Origin: Zygosaccharomyces rouxii
Taxonomy: Eukaryota; Ascomycota; Saccharomycetes; Saccharomycetales; Saccharomycetaceae
NCBI RefSeq assembly: GCF_000026365.1
Contig: NC_012990.1
Location: forward strand, 992,001 to 1,056,000
Direction: 5' to 3'
DNA length: 64,000 bases
Of the stretch, positions 19,890 through 30,485 are shown piece after piece; within the stretch, counting starts at the first letter, position 1; each line of letters starts with the position of its first letter. A model generated the notes under the pieces. The model was given only the letters and a program-made list of their open reading frames with translations. It was not told where the DNA came from and made no database searches. The position numbers and the translations under genes were made by a program.

Positions 19890-20750
19890 TTATTTAGACA
19901 CGTCTGGATAGATATCGAATCTTCTTTGCGTCGTAATAGGAATACCAGCACGGAATTGATCGATGGCTTCGGGATCTAGATCTGCATAAACGATTTCTTC
20001 GCCTTCACCAGCTTCAGTTAGAACGTTACCTTTTGGATCAACAACCAATGAATGCCCGTACGCGTGATAACTACTCTCTAAATCACGAGCAGGTGAGCAG
20101 AGTAGGGTGTAGACTTGGTTATCAATAGCTCTCGATCTTGCTAATAATTTCCAATGTAATGGTCCAGTTACAGTATTGAATGCACCCGGATAAATCATAG
20201 CAAATGCGCCTTTACGTGCAGATTGCATGGCTAACTCTGGGAACCTCATGTCGTAACAGATACCAACACCAAATTTACCGTATTCACTTGTGACTAAAGT
20301 ATTTTTTTCACCTGCACTCAAGGTATCACTTTCTTTAAACCTTATACCATTAGGGATATCAATGTCGAAAAGATGCGCCTTACGATGCTTGTCTAATAGT
20401 TCACCATTTTCATTAAATATCATACAGGTGTTGTAAATGTGATCAGTTTCTGGTTCTAATTCAGGAATTGATCCACCTACTAGTACGATTTTTAATTTTT
20501 GAGCCAACTGTGATAAGGCCTTGTAGGATTCTGAATCAGGTCTAATAACTTCAGAATAAGCTCTAAATTTATCGGTTGCATAGGGTGAGTTGAAACATTC
20601 TGGCAATACAACTAACTTCGTACTTGGCTCATCATGAACAGCTTTCTCTATAAGTGTTTTAGCCTTCTGCAAATTGTACGCCTTATCAGGTGTACCTGCT
20701 GCCAATTGCACTAGTGCAACCTTGATCTTCTGTGACAAAATCTTGGACAT
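19890..20750 (-). CDS. NIT3: Nitrilase-superfamily omega-amidase (Nit3)
   Basis: The 286-residue enzyme of the Nit branch hydrolyses omega-amides of keto acids such as alpha-ketoglutaramate. The catalytic Glu-Lys-Cys triad is seen in VVLPECFNSPY (Glu about 50), DKHRKAHLFDI (Lys) and GVGICYDMRFPELA (Cys). S. cerevisiae Nit3 (YLR351C) is 291 residues and has the same neighbours ORM2 and LUG1. Family members differ in substrate (omega-amide or deaminated glutathione), so the exact activity is inferred from synteny. Confidence 0.94.
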   Translation of the reverse strand: MSKILSQKIKVALVQLAAGTPDKAYNLQKAKTLIEKAVHDEPSTKLVVLPECFNSPYATDKFRAYSEVIRPDSESYKALSQLAQKLKIVLVGGSIPELEPETDHIYNTCMIFNENGELLDKHRKAHLFDIDIPNGIRFKESDTLSAGEKNTLVTSEYGKFGVGICYDMRFPELAMQSARKGAFAMIYPGAFNTVTGPLHWKLLARSRAIDNQVYTLLCSPARDLESSYHAYGHSLVVDPKGNVLTEAGEGEEIVYADLDPEAIDQFRAGIPITTQRRFDIYPDVSK

Positions 20751-20940
20751 AGTCTTGTGTATCGTAGCGTATTGGATTTACCTAGCGGAGGTTTTCGGTT
20801 GTTCCCTTCGAGATGAAATAAGGTCGCTCCTTTAAATATGTCTAGGTAGTTCGGTTAAATCGACCCAGTTCGGTCTCTCGATGATAATTCAATTTACAAC
20901 CATTAGGAGTACTATAGAATATGGAAAGTATAAAAGATTC

Positions 20941-22002
20941 TTATAATTTGGATCCTGAGAAGGCTAATTTAACTGCTCTATAGCCCATTCCAAGACCAGC
21001 TTGGTAGCCGTAGCCAGAAGCACCATAATTGTGCACTATAAGAACACCATCTTGAGCTTCTTCCTCAATACGAGCGCCACCATATCTAGAAGGACGTAAT
21101 CCTGCAGCAACTCTTAGAATCTGCAATTTATCCTTATCACCTAGTTTAGGTAGCAATTGAGTAGTTCTCGTCAAGATATCTTCAGATTCTTCTAGCGAAG
21201 TGTCTTGAGCATTCCAATTGTCCACCTGTAGAAATCCACCAAGAACCAATTCCTTGAGGGGACCTGGTCTGGGGATGATATAAGTAGCATAATTTTTACC
21301 CCACCTTAAACAATTCTCGTTAATGTCGGGAGCTCTCACAACGACAACCTGTCCTCTTGCAGGATAGACTCTGTGGTCTTTAACACCACCTAAATCATGA
21401 GCACCAAGTCCTGTACAATTGAAAACGACTTTATCGCCAGTGGAATCTTCATTGACAAATGAAGTGGCTTGGGCCAAATGAGTCAGTTCAGCCTTAACGA
21501 ATTTAATTCCCTTGCTCTTCAGGAACTGTGCAAAATTGTATAAGAATACTGGACAGTTAAAATTCCACGTTTTGAATGAAATTCCGAAAGAAGCGCCGTC
21601 GGGCAGCTCCTGGGATTTAAGCTCCTGATAATCTTCTAAATAGCTCGAAAGGGACCCTATCTTGAGTTCGTTGGGAGTGTAATCCCAAAATTCTCGTGTA
21701 GGTCTTCTTGCAAGACCTAGCCATTCATCATCGCGACCTTTGAAATGTGATAAAAGCTTCCTCTGCAATTGACTTAAATTCTCATAGGTAAATCTATCAT
21801 GAAACAACGTATTTTCATCATTGGGTGAAATACAAGACCAATTACCACCTGCCCATGGTGATGTATACCCATTAGCAGATTGATCACCGGGCAAATACTT
21901 ACCAACGACACATATCTGTGATCCAGGCAATTGACTAAATTCCGTTAGACAATAAGCAGTATACAAGCCGACAATACCACCACCGACAATCGTAACAGCC
22001 AT
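20941..22002 (-). CDS. Peroxisomal D-amino-acid oxidase (or D-aspartate oxidase)
   Basis: The 353-residue FAD enzyme oxidatively deaminates D-amino acids to keto acids, ammonia and H2O2. The N-terminus is a dinucleotide fold (VTIVGGGIVGLYTAYCL). VYPARGQVVVVRAP lies in the middle, and the DAO signature VHNYGASGYGYQAGLGMG is near the C-terminus. The last three residues are SKL, the classic PTS1 peroxisome signal, which fits an H2O2 producer. I know of no orthologue at this place (between NIT3 and KSS1) in S. cerevisiae, where canonical DAO genes are absent to my knowledge. Neutral D-amino acids versus D-aspartate cannot be decided by eye. NIT3 follows in the same direction. Confidence 0.92.
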   Translation of the reverse strand: MAVTIVGGGIVGLYTAYCLTEFSQLPGSQICVVGKYLPGDQSANGYTSPWAGGNWSCISPNDENTLFHDRFTYENLSQLQRKLLSHFKGRDDEWLGLARRPTREFWDYTPNELKIGSLSSYLEDYQELKSQELPDGASFGISFKTWNFNCPVFLYNFAQFLKSKGIKFVKAELTHLAQATSFVNEDSTGDKVVFNCTGLGAHDLGGVKDHRVYPARGQVVVVRAPDINENCLRWGKNYATYIIPRPGPLKELVLGGFLQVDNWNAQDTSLEESEDILTRTTQLLPKLGDKDKLQILRVAAGLRPSRYGGARIEEEAQDGVLIVHNYGASGYGYQAGLGMGYRAVKLAFSGSKL

Positions 22003-23751
<1,749 letters not shown>

Positions 23752-23880
23752 TGGAGGCCGAAGAGCATATTTGTCGTTCTTAATTAACTTGTCAGTAGAT
23801 TTTACTTTATGCTATTCTGTTTATATATTGTTATATAATAGTTGAACTTTAAAGGTGTTTTTCAGGTAAGGTTGGACCCG

Positions 23881-24081
23881 ATGAGCTCTTCAGTAAAAAA
23901 ATCGTCGTCATCTTCATCACTAACAACAAATGAGATTTACAGAGTAAAGGACTTTATCACAGCCGCCGCAAGTCCCATTAGATTTTCAAACACTGGTGAT
24001 CCTCAAGCATTAAAGCTCCCGTCATGTCATGGCCACCAGAGATTCTTTACCAAATTCTATCCTATCAGTTTAGGGATTTAA
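23881..24081 (+). CDS. Upstream frame likely belonging to LUG1 (possible frameshifted N-terminus)
   Basis: An ATG at 23881 opens 66 codons that overlap the LUG1 start in another frame. The product begins MSSSVKKSSSSSSL and contains EIYRVKDFITAAASPIRF and ends its plausible part at ALKLP, just where the LUG1 frame begins SWPPEILYQILSYQF (an F-box, whose consensus starts LPPEIL). Joining the two would need a -1 shift between about 24000 and 24035. No intron signals are present. It could instead be an upstream ORF or a base missing from the assembly. Confidence 0.45.
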   Translation: MSSSVKKSSSSSSLTTNEIYRVKDFITAAASPIRFSNTGDPQALKLPSCHGHQRFFTKFYPISLGI

Positions 24082-26390
24082 TGAGTAGTGATTATCCTAA
24101 TAATGCTGAAAAGTTTAACGAAAATTTTAGAACATTCATCAATAGTAATTTGACTGTTAATAAGGCATTCTCACATATTTGTCAGGTTCTTATCTATAGA
24201 TATTGTAACTTGACCACGGCAAGAAGATTTCATCACCTTTTAAACACATTGAAAGAGCATAGGGAACTGCGAAATGCTGTGCAGATTGTAGATTTCCAAG
24301 AGTTAACATCAATTGGACTAGGTAGAACCGGTGAAATGAATAAAATGATCAAAAACTTAACCAATGAAACTTTATTGGAGTTTTTGCATTTGACCAAGTT
24401 TACACTAAGAGAATTTTTGGCATGTGAACATATTCAAGATGACCTCGATGAAAATATCATATATTTTCTACTGCGGCCTGGGACTGTTTTAAGTGTATTG
24501 GATTTTTGTGGTTGTTCAGGTGCAAGATTCACAGAGAGTTGTATTGTATCACTTGATAAATTGTATCGATTTGACAAAGAAAGACAAATTGATTTACCCA
24601 TCGAAGAGAATTACCAAATAACTTGTTTGGGACTTAATGATTGCACAGATTTACCTTCATATGTTCTCGGTAGAATGCTTAGGATGTTACCAGAGTTACA
24701 AAAATTGGATTTATCTCATACTTCCATTGATGACGACATTTTACTCAATAAGATACCTCATCTCAAAAATTTAACACATTTATCATTAGCCATGTGTTTG
24801 AAATTATCTCCAAGAGCGATTCTAGAGTTTTTCAGCTATCATCCAGCTGTAACTGATGAAAACAATTTAGCAACATTAGAATGGTTAAATCTTTATACAA
24901 TGCCGCATTCATCTTCGTGGTCTGAAGTGCACACACTTTTCCTTTTAAAAAAACTATGCCAGTATGGACACAATAAGACTTTACAATATTTGAATTTGAG
25001 CGGTATGTCACTACATGAATCTAATGACACCACTGTTACGAGATCCACATTCTATTTCCAATGTCATGATGCATTAACATTTATTAAATGGAACTTCCCC
25101 AAATTAAAAAGTTTAAGCATTGCAGGAAATAATATTCCGGTACCCAAACTATGTGAATTTCTAACGCCAATTTCCCCCGATACGATGTCAGATAATTGGT
25201 GGTTACACGAGGATCAAAACATGCAACAGTTGAAATTTTTAAACGTTTGCAACAATTCATACGTGAACAGATGGACAATTCAGGATTCTGCTCTTTATAC
25301 ATGTTCGCCAAGTTTAGTCTGCTTAGAGGTATCATTTGATGCATGGCAAATGATCGAAAAATCAAATTCAAGACATGAAATTACAGTCTTACATTTTAAA
25401 AATCCCAACTCCTTTTTGAAGGATACAGCGGATGCGGAAGTTATCAAATGGAAATGTTATATCGGTTCATCATATGGTAGAAGGTACTGGATCTATAAAA
25501 CAGATCCGTATTTAAACAGAGATGATTTACAAACTACAGGGAATGTGACCAGGTACGATTCAGAGGGTAATAAAATAATTGAGATTGTTAAACAACCAGA
25601 TTTCCTCAAATTTGCTCAAAATAAAATCATGCTTGGTTGTGGATTTATCCCACTTAGCGGTGTTAGAAGGAAGAAATGCTATAGAGATTTGAAACCCCCA
25701 ATTTCACAATTTTTCACAAGAAATGGTGGGGTTACGTTGGGTAGTAGATCAACCCCGATTATAACTCCTATGTTACCACCAGGTGGTTGGAGAGTTGTAT
25801 CTAACCATGAGCAGGAAGACGGAGCATCGCTGAGCGATGCTATAATGGAAGAGGATGAGGATGAAGATGAAGAACAGGAATTCGATGACGATAACGTTTC
25901 AGATACTTACAGTGCAAGTGCAAGTTCAACAACATTTTCACGTACCACAAGTCTAGGAAGAATGAGAAGCGGTCTCTATTGGGATAGATCTATCCATGAC
26001 CTACACTCAAGATTCATGGAGTCAGATATAATGGATCCGCTACCAGAACCTTCAATACCCCCCAGTATTGGTGAAGAAGTTGAGGAGAACGATGAAGAAT
26101 ATTTGAACGACCCCAGTCTACAGAGAAGGAGGTCCCAGTTAAATCTACAGAGGTCAAGACCACCATCTCTTCACCACAGACATTCAGCATTGGATTCATC
26201 GGCGTCTATATTACTGCCTCTAAGGAAATTGCAAAATTACTATTATGCACATCCACAAGAATTTGTTTATAATCCAAATGACCAGGAAACAACACTCAAA
26301 TATCAATTACATTTCCAAGTAATTGATGAATACCAAGTTTTTGGCTGTATAGAACGCGGTATGTATAGATATTACAGCCTAAGAGCGTAA
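24024..26390 (+). CDS. LUG1: F-box / leucine-rich-repeat protein Lug1
   Basis: The 788-residue product from the ATG at 24024 corresponds to S. cerevisiae YLR352W (807 residues), an F-box protein that joins Skp1/Cdc53 in an SCF-type complex. The F-box starts at once (SWPPEILYQILSYQFRDLM). LRR-like segments follow at about 200-450 (LQKLDLSHTSIDD, LTHLSLAMCLKLS, LQYLNLSGMSL). An acidic run (EEDEDEDEEQEFDDD) is at about residues 610-625, and a Ser/Arg-rich tail follows. It lies between KSS1 and BUD8/9 as in the ancestral order. The true N-terminus is uncertain because a plausible extension lies upstream in another frame. Confidence 0.88.
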   Translation: MSWPPEILYQILSYQFRDLMSSDYPNNAEKFNENFRTFINSNLTVNKAFSHICQVLIYRYCNLTTARRFHHLLNTLKEHRELRNAVQIVDFQELTSIGLGRTGEMNKMIKNLTNETLLEFLHLTKFTLREFLACEHIQDDLDENIIYFLLRPGTVLSVLDFCGCSGARFTESCIVSLDKLYRFDKERQIDLPIEENYQITCLGLNDCTDLPSYVLGRMLRMLPELQKLDLSHTSIDDDILLNKIPHLKNLTHLSLAMCLKLSPRAILEFFSYHPAVTDENNLATLEWLNLYTMPHSSSWSEVHTLFLLKKLCQYGHNKTLQYLNLSGMSLHESNDTTVTRSTFYFQCHDALTFIKWNFPKLKSLSIAGNNIPVPKLCEFLTPISPDTMSDNWWLHEDQNMQQLKFLNVCNNSYVNRWTIQDSALYTCSPSLVCLEVSFDAWQMIEKSNSRHEITVLHFKNPNSFLKDTADAEVIKWKCYIGSSYGRRYWIYKTDPYLNRDDLQTTGNVTRYDSEGNKIIEIVKQPDFLKFAQNKIMLGCGFIPLSGVRRKKCYRDLKPPISQFFTRNGGVTLGSRSTPIITPMLPPGGWRVVSNHEQEDGASLSDAIMEEDEDEDEEQEFDDDNVSDTYSASASSTTFSRTTSLGRMRSGLYWDRSIHDLHSRFMESDIMDPLPEPSIPPSIGEEVEENDEEYLNDPSLQRRRSQLNLQRSRPPSLHHRHSALDSSASILLPLRKLQNYYYAHPQEFVYNPNDQETTLKYQLHFQVIDEYQVFGCIERGMYRYYSLRA

Positions 26391-26989
26391 GGGATAGGAA
26401 ATGTTCCTTTTTTTTTTTATTTTACTATTGTTATTGCTTTTGATAAAAGAATGAATTACATATACTTCGAGAAGCCTGCTGGTGCTATGACGACCTTCTG
26501 TATTGTCAATATGCTATTGTGCTGGTAGAACTTCAAACAATTGAAGTTCGGTGAAGAAGAAAAAAAACACCAGCGAAGATAAACACCAACGATAACAATG
26601 CCTATATGTTTACTAATTACCAAAATGAGTTAGAATGTAAATAGATAAATATTTACACAAATTCAGTAAATTAGCAAGCTTTTGGATAATGTTCTCGTCA
26701 ATGGAGAATCTACGCGGAGAATTCTTCATTTCGTTCCATTAATGTCCCTAATGAATGTCAATTATGTGACATGTCCGGACGGTTGGACTTTTCAGCTCAT
26801 TGCAAAGATATCCAAACACTCGAATATATTTCATCTTATTATAATGTCTTAAAATCCAATGATATCACATTTCCTTGAGATTTCATTGCAAGCTGGAACT
26901 ACAATCAAGACAGAGGTAAAGGTGACGGTAATAATTAGCCCTAGCTATCTCTTTTCCTCCTGATTGAAGGGACTATTAGAAATTTAACG
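26391..26989. other. LUG1-BUD8/9 intergenic region
   Basis: About 600 bp. It begins with the LUG1 3' region (T run 26407-26419) and holds a perfect hairpin-forming repeat at 26528-26549. The rest is presumed BUD8/9 promoter. No gene. Confidence 0.5.
26528..26549. repeat. Perfect 9-bp inverted repeat with 4-nt loop
   Basis: GAACTTCAA, then ACAA, then the exact complement TTGAAGTTC. It lies about 140 bp after the LUG1 stop. It could be a transcript hairpin in the 3' region or a dimeric protein-binding site; no function is shown. Confidence 0.4.
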
Positions 26990-28858
26990 ATGCCAAAAAC
27001 ATGGCAATCATATACTGGGAATAGCGATTCTTCTTCCACATACAGTACAGATATATCACGACCGACAGTTAATCCTCACCGTTCATTCTTTGTCGAGGAT
27101 TTTGACGGGCAAGGTCCCGATGACGAAGGAAGTAGAAGAGGACTTAGTGTTTACTTAGACGATACCAGATTAACTGTACCACCTACACCATCGGATTTGA
27201 ACAGTAGTGCAGAAGATATAAGTTCACAAGCAGCAATTGCAGATAGAAGTGGTGCGACGAATGAACAAGCTGATCACAGTGAGAATACAAATCATGAATA
27301 TATAACGAATCTAAGTCCTGGTGTAGTAGCTTATCGTACTGTTAACGATAGTGCTTATTCAGGCCAATCATCAGAAGATTTACAAAACTTCAATGCCGGT
27401 GTAGCTGCATTTACACATATTAATCGACCACTCCCGTCTGTCATTGCAGAAGGACCAGATGAGAACAGTTCATGTCGTACCGGTGAAAACCAATCAGATT
27501 TAGAAAATTATGATCGATACCCTCATAAACCCAAATATAATGATAGAGATGAACAGGAACAACCGCTGCAACCAGCGGCAGAATTTGATAATGAGCGCCA
27601 GATTCCTCCGCTCGATGAACCCCCTCACATTAAAATGGATACCCAAAGTATAGAGAGTTCCATAAAGGATAGTCTTAATCAAAGATTTGAAGATGCCGCT
27701 TGTGAAATAGATACGAGTAACGAAGATTCCAACGAAACTCGGCAGACTATTTCCACATCAATATTAATCAATGAAAGAGACTCGCTGCCGTCCAGGTCGT
27801 CGATTCAATATCCGCCTATTGAGGCAACCTCATCCAGAATTGAGCCGTCAGATATTGATATAGATCGAAGGGTCGAAGAGTTAGAAACTGAAGCTCAAAG
27901 AGATATACCACCCGGAAGTTATGGTACAAGACTTCGATCAGAAGGGTTCATTCTTCATGATTTAAAGATATCCCAAAGAGAATCCACTTCACCTCAAGAT
28001 GAAAGTAAGAAAAAACATGTTCCTCGAAATCTATCACTGTTGAGTAAGATATTGATTCCAGCAGCTCCTGATTATACCGGTACAGAAATTCCAGTACTTC
28101 GATCGGTGGGGAGTCCAAGAGTAGGCCAGCAGGAAATCCCGAAGCAGCTAGAGGAACAGGAGGAAGTGCCAGTGGAGGAACCGCAATCAATTTCGCCAAC
28201 TCCTCAAAGACCAGAGCCTGCACAAGTTAAACCGATCGAGCGTTCGCGACCAACTTCAAGATCTGAAGGTTTAACTTATTCACAAGTGGATCTGGCATTG
28301 GAAGTATTGAAACAATTTCAAGAAGAGCTAAAGAGAAAAACAGGATTATCTGGTGATAATAGTAATGATAATGATAATGATGACGATGACAATAATGATA
28401 ATGATAATGATAATGATAACAATGATGATGATGATGACAATTCAATTCACAACAATAACTCAAGTTGCGACGATACTAGTTACCACAATGATAAAGGTTA
28501 CGTGCCCAAAACGATGCCATTCCAAAGGGTAGATTCAAATGCAATTGATTCCAAAATCCCAATAAACTTTTGGCAAAAATTCAGCATTTGGAGAGTTTTA
28601 TTGGTGATATTTACATGCATCCTATTTCCACCATTCTTTTTTATGATAGCAGCTGGTCATAAGCTTGGATTTTCTGATTTTAGGATTATTAAGTTGATTA
28701 CGCATCCAAGTTATAGAGCAAGGATTTGGAAGGGGTTCCTTTGGGATATCAGTGTAAGATGGTTTAGATGGCTATGCCTCATCCTGGGTATAATTGAGAC
28801 GTTAGGAATCTTCGCAGGTATTGCGGTTGGGTTTGGTGTTAGTCTTGGTGCCGAGTAG
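26990..28858 (+). CDS. BUD8: Bipolar budding landmark protein (Bud8/Bud9)
   Basis: The 622-residue membrane protein marks cell poles for diploid bipolar budding (Bud8 distal, Bud9 proximal in S. cerevisiae; 603 and 547 residues). A long hydrophilic Ser/Thr/Asn-rich N-terminal part is followed by an Asn/Asp repeat (about residues 456-485). The conserved C-terminal block has two membrane segments: WRVLLVIFTCILFPPFFFMIAAG at about 533-555 and WLCLILGIIETLGIFAGIAVG near the end. A single gene precedes the duplication that made BUD8 (YLR353W) and BUD9 (YGR041W); the symbol here stands for either. Confidence 0.92.
   Translation: MPKTWQSYTGNSDSSSTYSTDISRPTVNPHRSFFVEDFDGQGPDDEGSRRGLSVYLDDTRLTVPPTPSDLNSSAEDISSQAAIADRSGATNEQADHSENTNHEYITNLSPGVVAYRTVNDSAYSGQSSEDLQNFNAGVAAFTHINRPLPSVIAEGPDENSSCRTGENQSDLENYDRYPHKPKYNDRDEQEQPLQPAAEFDNERQIPPLDEPPHIKMDTQSIESSIKDSLNQRFEDAACEIDTSNEDSNETRQTISTSILINERDSLPSRSSIQYPPIEATSSRIEPSDIDIDRRVEELETEAQRDIPPGSYGTRLRSEGFILHDLKISQRESTSPQDESKKKHVPRNLSLLSKILIPAAPDYTGTEIPVLRSVGSPRVGQQEIPKQLEEQEEVPVEEPQSISPTPQRPEPAQVKPIERSRPTSRSEGLTYSQVDLALEVLKQFQEELKRKTGLSGDNSNDNDNDDDDNNDNDNDNDNNDDDDDNSIHNNNSSCDDTSYHNDKGYVPKTMPFQRVDSNAIDSKIPINFWQKFSIWRVLLVIFTCILFPPFFFMIAAGHKLGFSDFRIIKLITHPSYRARIWKGFLWDISVRWFRWLCLILGIIETLGIFAGIAVGFGVSLGAE
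28356..28442 (+). repeat. GATAAT-type trinucleotide-phase repeat inside BUD8/9
   Basis: A run of GATAAT/GATGAT units encodes alternating Asn and Asp. Such in-frame microsatellites change length readily. It sits in the presumed extracytosolic or linker part ahead of the membrane segments. Confidence 0.7.
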
Positions 28859-28975
28859 TTCGATTTAGTTTTAGTTTTGGCTTCGGTCACCCGCGTCGTA
28901 ATAGCATAGTATTACATAGTAAATTGTAATGACAGTAACGCAAATCTAGAGGAGTGGCAACTCAATCCATGGGCC

Positions 28976-29401
28976 ATGGGGGGTGAATACGAGTGTCAGT
29001 ATTCTAATGACCAAATTCGTAAGAAGCACAAATGTTGGCATGATGGCAAATTGAAGCTACGCAGCGATGGCAAAGTTGCACTTTGCGATGAAGATGGTTC
29101 AAAGTTGAGTGTCAAAAGAGAAATGGGGAGATGGTTAGACCCGAAAAAATTCAATCAGGAATTTCAATTCTGCAGCAGATTTGTCGTTGCTATCACATCA
29201 CTGGATGAGAAGCCTTCATTAGCGTTACCTATGAGACCATTCAAAACCCCCCGAACGCTACCGATAGGAAGACCAGCGAAACCAGCAGGACCAGCAAGAC
29301 CTGCAAGAAGGACTAAAGTCCTACAGCTACAGCAAAGCCAAATGCCATCCAGAACAAGAGCAAGGATACGGCATGTCCAAGTAGAACCAATTCGCATATA
29401 A
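28976..29401 (+). CDS. MTE1: DUF2439 protein, Mte1 orthologue (short)
   Basis: The 141-residue product begins GGEYECQYSNDQIRKKHKCWHDGKLK, cut here to its key words ECQY, RKKHKCWHDG and KLKLR, which are the DUF2439 pattern. S. cerevisiae Mte1 (YGR042W) binds D-loops and works with the Mph1 helicase in telomere and recombination control; it is 253 residues and lies between BUD9 and NQM1, as here. Only the N-terminal domain (about 1-75) is clearly conserved. The rest is a Pro/Ala/Arg-rich tail that ends early. It starts only 117 bp after BUD8/9. Confidence 0.8.
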   Translation: MGGEYECQYSNDQIRKKHKCWHDGKLKLRSDGKVALCDEDGSKLSVKREMGRWLDPKKFNQEFQFCSRFVVAITSLDEKPSLALPMRPFKTPRTLPIGRPAKPAGPARPARRTKVLQLQQSQMPSRTRARIRHVQVEPIRI

Positions 29402-29480
29402 CGAAATTTTCATTAATACGTACTAATGCTATACACGCTATAAAGAAAGAAGGTTAAATCTAATTGCAGGAACTCTAAAT

Positions 29481-30485
29481 TTAAGCGGAAACCTTCTTCT
29501 CAACGATTTCCCACAAGGCAACGATATCGTGGGAGAAACGTCTAATACCATCTGCCAACTTGTCAGTAGCCATGGCGTCGTCGTTAACTTCGTATCTGAA
29601 AAGAGCTTCGTCGTTGATGAAAGAGACCTTGTCATCACCGGCTTTCTTTGCAGATTCAACATCCAAGACCTTGTCAACGGTTTCCTGGGAGTTGTATAAT
29701 TCATCCAACAAATTTGGAGAAATGGTCAAGAAATCAACACCACCTAGAGCCTTGATTTCATCAACATTTCTAAAGGAGGCACCCATGACAATAGTCTTGT
29801 AGTCGTGCTTCTTGTAGTAGTTGTAGATTCTACGCACAGACAAAACACCTGGGTCTTCTTCACCAGAGTAAGTCTTACCGGTCTTTGCCTTGTAAAAGTC
29901 CATGATTCTACCAACGAATGGAGAGACCAAAGTGACACCGGCTTCAGCTGCAGCAACAGCTTGAGGGAAAGAGAACAGTAGAGTCAAGTTGACGTGGACG
30001 CCGTGTTCCTTTTCCAATTCCTGAGCGGCTTGGATACCTTCCCAGGTTGAGGCAATCTTGATCAAAACTCTCTTAGGGTCGACACCGACAGACTTGTACA
30101 ATTCGATGATGTGTAGAGCCTTCTTGATGGTACCCTCCTTGTCGAAAGATAGACGAGCATCCACTTCGGTGGAGACTCTACCTGGAACGATCTTTAGAAT
30201 TTCCTTACCGAATTCAACCAACAATCTGTCGATAGCGTTTTCGGTTTTTTCTTCAACGGTCTTACCGTTTTCCTTACCGTAAGCAACTGCAACATCCAGT
30301 AGTTTACTGTATTGTGGACTCTTGACAGCAGCTAGGATCAAAGATGGGTTGGTGGTAGAGTCTTGTGGTTGGTATTTAGCTATTGATGCAAAATCACCAC
30401 TGTCTGCGACAACGAAAGTACCAGTGGATTTCAATTGATCTAATGATGAAAGCTTTTGCTTCTTTTGAGCTGGCTGACCAGACAT
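29481..30485 (-). CDS. TAL1: Transaldolase
   Basis: The 334-residue cytosolic enzyme of the non-oxidative pentose phosphate pathway transfers a dihydroxyacetone unit from sedoheptulose-7-P to glyceraldehyde-3-P. The catalytic Lys sits in RVLIKIASTWEGIQAA (about residue 143). TTNPSLIL and TLLFSFPQAVAAAEAGVTL are also intact. Length matches S. cerevisiae Tal1 (335) and Nqm1 (333). Position next to MTE1 and RME1 (YGR042-044) and LUG1/BUD8 (YLR352-353) shows it is the common ancestor-type gene of TAL1 and NQM1. Codon bias is strong, suggesting high expression. A TATATAAA box lies about 105 bp upstream. Confidence 0.97.
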   Translation of the reverse strand: MSGQPAQKKQKLSSLDQLKSTGTFVVADSGDFASIAKYQPQDSTTNPSLILAAVKSPQYSKLLDVAVAYGKENGKTVEEKTENAIDRLLVEFGKEILKIVPGRVSTEVDARLSFDKEGTIKKALHIIELYKSVGVDPKRVLIKIASTWEGIQAAQELEKEHGVHVNLTLLFSFPQAVAAAEAGVTLVSPFVGRIMDFYKAKTGKTYSGEEDPGVLSVRRIYNYYKKHDYKTIVMGASFRNVDEIKALGGVDFLTISPNLLDELYNSQETVDKVLDVESAKKAGDDKVSFINDEALFRYEVNDDAMATDKLADGIRRFSHDIVALWEIVEKKVSA

